Part shown: positions 45,301 to 50,547 of the stretch, in pieces
Position numbering within the stretch: the first letter of the stretch is position 1
Layout of the letters: every line of letters begins with the position of its first letter
Origin: Lactobacillus amylolyticus DSM 11664
GTDB taxonomy: Bacteria; Bacillota; Bacilli; Lactobacillales; Lactobacillaceae
Direction: 5' to 3'
Length of the DNA: 50,547 nucleotides
NCBI RefSeq assembly: GCF_000178475.1
Contig: NZ_ADNY01000056.1
Span: 1 to 50,547 of the forward strand
Program-made: the position numbers and the translations under genes
The notes under the pieces: generated by a model
The model's input: the letters and a program-made list of their open reading frames with translations, nothing else
Database searches by the model: none
What the model was told of the DNA's origin: nothing

Positions 45301-47217
45301 CTAAAATTTTGCATGCTTCACAATTGTTTTTACAATGTATGCACTATAATATTTCGATCCTTTTGGCGTAGGGTGAGTTTTATCTTGATAGAACCAATTT
45401 GGATGGTTCTTTGAATATCTATACCAATTAATAACCGTAAGATTATCATAATGTTTTTGGGCTTGGTCAAGCAAGCTATTAACTTGATCTTGCCATTGTC
45501 TAGTTGGTACATGAGTATTAATCCAGAACACATGCCGCTTTTTTCCAACCTGATTCATCAATCGATCTAAATCACCCATTGAGAAAGGTCCGTTGGTTCC
45601 TAAACCAATTAAGACATTATCAGCAAGTGCACCTTGATTTTGATAGCTGCTTAGCAATCCAAAAGCAACATTCATTTGCCTTTACACAGCAGCGTCAATG
45701 ATTGCCTTAGGCATTAACTGCTTTAAGTCATTGCTTGAGCTGGCCATTACGGAATCGCCGATTGCCGTTACTGGCATTTGTTGAGCCAACTGTAAATCAA
45801 CTTGAGAAATACCATATTTAACGTAGCTCTTGTTCACTGGATGCTTTTTGGCTTCTTTTTTGGCCTTTTGAACAACCTTGCTTGTCTTTTGTTTCTTAGG
45901 TGTCTTTTTAAATTTTTTAATTAGTGCTTGATTATCTTTTTTCTGTTTTGCGCGATTGGCTTTAATTCTCTTAGCTAATTGCGTTTTATTGAAGTCAACG
46001 CTTTTAGCTGTTGGTGAAATTGCTATTCCAATGCTGCCAATTATTAAAACAAAAGCGACAAAAGCGGCCATAACTTTTTTAGACCAATTATTATTTCTCA
46101 TATCAAATAAATGACTGAAATAATTTTTGGTGCCTTGCCACGTAATTCGTCCCATTGGTCGTTCAATCAAACGATAAGTTGCTTCGCTGATTAACAATAT
46201 CAAGATTATTTCAATAATATGATAAAGAGTAGCGTGATCGCCAATATCAGTCATCTTATCTTCAAAGAAGATCATAACCGGAAATTGATACAGATATATT
46301 CCATAGCTGCGAGAACCTATCCAACTGAAGACAGGATTAGTAAGGATTCGATTCCAATGACTGCCTGGATGCGCAATAATTGCAATCATAATTGTCGTCA
46401 AAATGGAGAAGATGAGCATTCCACCACAATATGTAAATGCTGTTTGTGGGTTCATTGTACTGCTGAAGAACATGAGCAGCATGCCAACAAAAGCAATCAA
46501 CCCTGTCAGATCCAATATTCGACTATTACGCTTTGCAATCGATGACCGCAAATCTTCAACTGGCCAGATCACTGCCATTGCAGCACCTAGTCCAAGTGAG
46601 AAAAAGCGAGTATCAGTACCATAATAGATTCGGTTAATATCGGCCCCTCTAAGGTACAGAATTGCCATTTCTAACGCAGAAAGCAGTGAAAAGGCAAATA
46701 TGATCCAAAAAATATGTTTACGAGAATGAGCAAATTTTACTAATAAAAAGATGACAATTGGCCACAGAATATAAAATTGCCCTTCTATGGACATCGTCCA
46801 TAAATGCGTAAATGGTGATTCATTACTGACAAATCTTTCAAAATAGCTTTGACCATTTAAAATTTGCCAAAAATTATAAACATTCAGCAAATTGCTGATC
46901 ACAATTTGATTTAATTTTGCCAGTAAATTTCTTTGAAAAAGTACTATCCAGGCAGAGGAAAGCCACAATACAGCAATTAATTGCGGGTATAAGCGTTTAA
47001 TCCGATGCGAGTAAAATCGTTTATTATCATAACTACCTTTTTCCTGATATGACCGCAGCATATGGTCAGTAACCAGATATCCTGAAAGCACAAAAAAGAT
47101 CAGTACGCCAAGATAGCCACCACCAAACGTATTCGGATCAAGATGATATAGAATAACGCCAATTACCGCTAATGCTCTGAGCCCCGAATATCCTGTAATA
47201 AACCGATTCTTTTTCAT
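45301..47217 (-). pseudogene. OatA-like acyltransferase (acyltransferase 3 plus SGNH domain), nonsense mutation
   Basis: A membrane acyltransferase of the OatA type, which O-acetylates peptidoglycan or other envelope polymers. The N-terminal half has the acyltransferase-3 fold with about ten helices (GLRALAVIGVILYHL, FFVLSGYLVTDHML, HLWTMSIEGQFYILWP, SYGIYLYQFPVMI). An extracytoplasmic SGNH hydrolase-like domain then starts with AIGDSVMASSS. In the same frame a TAA at 45682-45684 stops translation after KAIIDAAV. Beyond it the frame continues RQMNVAFGLL, VLIGLGTNG and ends with DKTHPTPKGSKYY, the Asp-His block. The break therefore removes the catalytic Asp-His pair. A single-base change, for instance from TCA to TAA, would explain it. 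ATG downstream of the stop has a poorly spaced AAAGG. Confidence 0.88.
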
Positions 47218-47243
47218 TATTAAATTCTCAAATACTCTCCAAG

Positions 47244-48554
47244 TTATTGTACAAATTCAAAGTTAAAGTCACCAATTGCAACATCATCGCCATTCTCTGC
47301 GCCAGCCTTTCTTAAGGCCTCATCAACGCCAAGATTGTTCAATTTACGTGCAAGTAGCATAATTCCATCTTGGTGATCCAAATTGATTCTTTGCACCAAT
47401 CGTTCAAGTCCCTCACCTTTAACGATAAATGCATGTTCATCCACTTTTTCAACTGTAAACTCATTAGTCTTTGGTGCTTTGAATTTATATTCTTTATTCT
47501 TCTGAACAGACACTGGTTTTTCTTCAGTTTGGCTGCGTTCTTCTTCAACTTTTTCTACTAAGTTAGCTGCATCGCGCATTAATTCATTGATGCCTTGATG
47601 AGTTACGCTGGAAATCGCATAAACCGGTTCACCAATCTTCTCTTGTGCTAATGCATCCTTAAATTCTTGATACTTCTGATCAGCACCAGGAATATCCATT
47701 TGCGTTGCAACGATCAATTCGCGTTTTTTAGTTAAGTCAGTGGCGTAATTAGCCAATTCCTTTTTAATAACATGATAGTCTTCGATTGCCTCACGACCAT
47801 TGTTTGGATCCATTGACACTAAATGCAAAATAACCTTGGTACGTTCAATATGCCGTAAAAACTGCATCCCTAAGCCAACGCCTTGACTTGCACCTTCAAT
47901 TAATCCTGGCAAATCTGCCATTGAAAAGTCGCGACCATCAGGCAAGATTACCATACCCAAGTTTGGCGTTAACGTAGTAAATTGATATGCCGCAATTTTT
48001 GGTTTGGCTTTGGTTACTACTGACAGCAAAGTTGATTTGCCCACTGAAGGAAAGCCGACCAAACCGACATCAGCCAACATTTTCAGCTCTAAACGCAGAA
48101 CGCGATCTTCACCAGGCTCACCATTTTCAGCAATTTCTGGTGCAGTATTAACACTATTAGCAAAATGGATGTTTCCTCTTCCGCCGCGGCCACCTTTAGC
48201 AACCACAAGCTCTTGACCATTCTCAACCAAATCACCAATAACTTCGTTAGTATCAAAATCATATACTGTCGTACCAACAGGAACTTTCAAATAAAGATCC
48301 TTGGCAGCACGACCATATTGTGCCTTGATTCTACCGTTTTCACCATTATCAGCCTTGAACTTTCGCCGATATCTAAAGTCCATCAATGTTCTTAAGCCGC
48401 TATCAGCCACAAAAATTATGCTGCCGCCACGACCGCCATCACCACCAGCTGGACCGCCGTTAGGGACGAATTTTTCATGGCGGAAAGCAACCATGCCATC
48501 TCCGCCTTTTCCGGCTTGAACTTCAATTTTTGTTTGATCTACAAATGTTGGCAT
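47244..48554 (-). CDS. obg: GTPase ObgE/CgtA
   Basis: Essential GTPase involved in 50S maturation and stress response. 436 residues. A glycine-rich Obg fold ([31 protein letters not shown]) at the start, the G domain with P-loop GFPSVGKST (near 166) and DLPGL, and an OCT C-terminal domain of about 75 residues after a Lys/Glu-rich linker. AAGGAG precedes the ATG. It lies between uvrC and the interrupted acyltransferase. Confidence 0.97.
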   Translation of the reverse strand: MPTFVDQTKIEVQAGKGGDGMVAFRHEKFVPNGGPAGGDGGRGGSIIFVADSGLRTLMDFRYRRKFKADNGENGRIKAQYGRAAKDLYLKVPVGTTVYDFDTNEVIGDLVENGQELVVAKGGRGGRGNIHFANSVNTAPEIAENGEPGEDRVLRLELKMLADVGLVGFPSVGKSTLLSVVTKAKPKIAAYQFTTLTPNLGMVILPDGRDFSMADLPGLIEGASQGVGLGMQFLRHIERTKVILHLVSMDPNNGREAIEDYHVIKKELANYATDLTKKRELIVATQMDIPGADQKYQEFKDALAQEKIGEPVYAISSVTHQGINELMRDAANLVEKVEEERSQTEEKPVSVQKNKEYKFKAPKTNEFTVEKVDEHAFIVKGEGLERLVQRINLDHQDGIMLLARKLNNLGVDEALRKAGAENGDDVAIGDFNFEFVQ

Positions 48555-48629
48555 GTGAAAACTCCTTCCGTCTTTCTAACTTTAATATAATAACACAGAA
48601 ATGGCTATAATAAGCTATTCTTTCAGAGA

Positions 48630-50432
48630 TTACAAACTTAATTTAACAGATTGTGCCTGGGTTAGGGTCAAACCAGCATTTCTTAATTCATCAATTGAAG
48701 CCTCTTTGATTTTCTTCATTGAGCCAAATTGACGCAAAAGCTTGTTGCGACTCTTTGGGCCGATACCCTTAATTGAATCCAGTCGACTAGATAAAGCATT
48801 CTTAGCATGAGTTCTTCTATGAAAAGTGATCGCAAAACGGTGCACTTCGTCCTGAATTCTGGTCATTAAATAAAAGCCCTGCGATTTTGGATCCATTGGA
48901 ATTAGTTTAAACGGCTGCCCATTAATCGGATCGCCGAATAATAAGTGATTGGTTCTATGCTTATCATCTTTAACCATACCGGCAACTGGAATGTTCAGAT
49001 TAAGCTCATTGCGCAAAACGTCTTCACAAGCCTCGACCTGAATCTGACCACCATCCATCAAAATTAAATCAGGCATCTTTTTATGCTCTCTTAGTAAGCG
49101 GCCATAACGTCTGCGCACTACCTCACGAGTATTGCGCAATTCATCGCCACCGTTCTGATGTTCAACTTCACCTTTTAATTTATATTTACGATATGAAGTC
49201 TTGTCAGTTTCACCATCTTTGAACACTACTAATGCCGATACCGGATCCGCTCCCTGAATATGCGAGTGGTCAAAACTTTCAATAATGTGACCGTAAGGCA
49301 AACCTAAAGCTGCAAAAATTTCTTTTTGCGCGCCTTTGGTTTTACGATTGCCTAATTCTAGCAGACGGAATTTATCATCGAGTTTTAGCTTAGCGTTGTC
49401 TTTAGCCATCTCAAGCAGAGCACGCTTTTGGCCTCGTTGCGGAGTTCTCACCGGCACGTGCAAGACTTCGGATAAATCTTCATTGTCAATTCCTTTGGGA
49501 ACTAAAACTTCTTTTGGCAATACACGATTTCTTTGATTGTAGAACTGAACGATAAACGAAACAAATTCATCTTCCGGTTCACCAGCATCAGTCAAGGGAA
49601 ACATTCTTGTTTCTCGTCTTAATAGTTTAGCCTGCCGTAAAAAGAAGATTTGAACTGACAGCCAAGATTTATCAACATAGAAATTAAAAATATCGCGTTG
49701 AGTGTTGTCATTAGAAATAATTTTTTGCTTTTCGACTGTTTCCTCAATATATTTTAACTGATCACGAATTTCCGCTGCTCGTTCAAATTCTAATTGTTGC
49801 GAAGCTGTTTCCATCTTTTGCGTTAAGTCTTGTTTAACCCAGCCAATATCACCATTTAGAAAGCTTTTTATTTTCTTGATCTGCTCTGCATATTCTTTTT
49901 CAGGCACTTTTTTAAAACAAGCTCCCAGACATTGTCCCATATGGTAGTAAAGACACGGTCTGCCTTGATAGCCATTGCAACGGCGCAATGGAAATACTTT
50001 TTGAATAAACTTAAGCGTTGCCTGTGCCGCATAGACATTAGGATACGGTCCAAAATAATAGCCTTTATCCTTATGAACCACACTGGTCAGCTTGGTTTGC
50101 GGATCACGTTCGTTAGTAATTTCAATATAAGGATAGCCTGTTCCCTGCTTTAATTGCACATTATAATAAGGTTGATATTTTTTAATGAGAGTAATTTCAA
50201 GCAGAAAGGCCTCTTTATCAGTAGAAACAGTAATGATATCGTAGTCACGAATTTCACGAACTAATTCAGCTCTTCTGCCAACTTGCTTGCTTTTAAAATA
50301 TGAACGGACACGATTTTTTAAATTTTTCGACTTGCCAACATAAATCACCGTACCGTTAATATCTTTCATCAAATAGCATCCCGGTTTGGCCGGTAAGAAT
50401 TTCAATTTGTTTTCAATTAGTTCAGTTGCCAA
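48630..50432 (-). CDS. uvrC: UvrABC system protein C (excinuclease)
   Basis: Makes both incisions around bulky DNA lesions in nucleotide excision repair. 600 residues. The GIY-YIG nuclease is at the N-terminus (PGCYLMKDINGTVIYVGKSKNLKNRVRSYF); a UVR helix pair (EFERAAEIRDQLKYIEETVEKQ) binds UvrB. The RNase H-like nuclease has ESFDHSHIQG and ILMDGG, and a helix-hairpin-helix pair ends the protein (IKGIGPKSRNKLLRQFGSMKKI). The start is TTG (50430-50432), supported by GAGGGGTGA upstream; no ATG is nearby. Followed by obg. Confidence 0.96.
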   Translation of the reverse strand: MATELIENKLKFLPAKPGCYLMKDINGTVIYVGKSKNLKNRVRSYFKSKQVGRRAELVREIRDYDIITVSTDKEAFLLEITLIKKYQPYYNVQLKQGTGYPYIEITNERDPQTKLTSVVHKDKGYYFGPYPNVYAAQATLKFIQKVFPLRRCNGYQGRPCLYYHMGQCLGACFKKVPEKEYAEQIKKIKSFLNGDIGWVKQDLTQKMETASQQLEFERAAEIRDQLKYIEETVEKQKIISNDNTQRDIFNFYVDKSWLSVQIFFLRQAKLLRRETRMFPLTDAGEPEDEFVSFIVQFYNQRNRVLPKEVLVPKGIDNEDLSEVLHVPVRTPQRGQKRALLEMAKDNAKLKLDDKFRLLELGNRKTKGAQKEIFAALGLPYGHIIESFDHSHIQGADPVSALVVFKDGETDKTSYRKYKLKGEVEHQNGGDELRNTREVVRRRYGRLLREHKKMPDLILMDGGQIQVEACEDVLRNELNLNIPVAGMVKDDKHRTNHLLFGDPINGQPFKLIPMDPKSQGFYLMTRIQDEVHRFAITFHRRTHAKNALSSRLDSIKGIGPKSRNKLLRQFGSMKKIKEASIDELRNAGLTLTQAQSVKLSL

Positions 50433-50547
50433 AAAATCACCCCTCTATTTTGCATTCAAATTTTAACATATTTATAAATTTCTCCATTATTTTACACATT
50501 TGCCAAAAGAAAGATCGCTTTGAAACTGATTGTTTGATATATTTTTA

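Noticed and set aside
45301..45675. Separate small SGNH protein starting at the ATG at 45675
   Set aside because: The sequence continues the upstream acyltransferase in the same frame, and AAAGG is too close to the ATG for good initiation; one interrupted gene is simpler.
48555..48629. Possible terminator between uvrC and obg
   Set aside because: Only a three-bp core (GCT/AGC) with flanking mismatches is present; too weak to call.
1..50547. CRISPR arrays, tRNA or rRNA genes, insertion sequences, prophage
   Set aside because: No regularly spaced repeats, no cloverleaf or rRNA signature, no transposase or phage gene was seen. Both tyrosine recombinases are the housekeeping XerC and XerD.

Overview
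This is an AT-rich, gene-dense chromosomal window from a Lactobacillus. Protein sequences and gene order fit the L. acidophilus/helveticus/crispatus group: pfkA-pyk next to dnaE, xerC-hslV-hslU, ribT inside the scpAB cluster, an energy-coupling-factor RibU, and a zinc-free L32. I favour an L. helveticus-like strain because three genes in 50 kb are freshly broken, which suits a decaying dairy genome; that species call is inference. I saw no tRNA, rRNA, CRISPR array, insertion sequence, prophage or plasmid gene. Nearly all genes lie on the minus strand; only plsY, a hemolysin-III protein, a YitT protein and a DUF2929 protein are on the plus strand. No gene-free stretch exceeds about 230 bases, and the longest (30496-30724) holds an FMN riboswitch.

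Layout from left to right. 1-2.7 kb: frameshifted cyclophilin, Mn-dependent pyrophosphatase and a LysR regulator. 2.8-7.9 kb: parE-parC (topoisomerase IV) with divergent plsY. 8-9.6 kb: a LysR effector domain without its DNA-binding half, and a galM-like epimerase. 9.7-18.7 kb: a long genome-maintenance run, transcribed rbgA-rnhB, dprA, topA, trmFO-xerC-hslV-hslU. 18.7-21.1 kb: a wrecked Na+/H+ antiporter, then yozE and degV. 21.2-25.4 kb: hemolysin III, CCA-adding enzyme, YitT and a TPR protein. 25.4-31.4 kb: hup, der, rpsA, cmk, a LysM protein, riboswitch-controlled ribU, then rluB. 31.4-34.9 kb: a tightly overlapped operon cvfB-xerD-ribT-scpA-scpB-rluB. 35-41 kb: the glycolytic pfkA-pyk operon with a cre-like site, and dnaE. 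41-50.4 kb: DUF2929, a cytosolic 5'-nucleotidase-like enzyme, rpmF, then uvrC, obg, a nonsense-interrupted acyltransferase, rnz, SDR and lapA.

The window is mostly core housekeeping: DNA topology, replication, repair and segregation; ribosome assembly; glycolysis. I did not find a convincing undescribed system. The points most worth a second look are the premature stop between the catalytic blocks of the OatA-like acyltransferase, the stand-alone LysR effector domain with its own ribosome-binding site, the in-frame 34-bp direct repeat in rpsA, and several leader hairpins (hup, cmk, rpmF).
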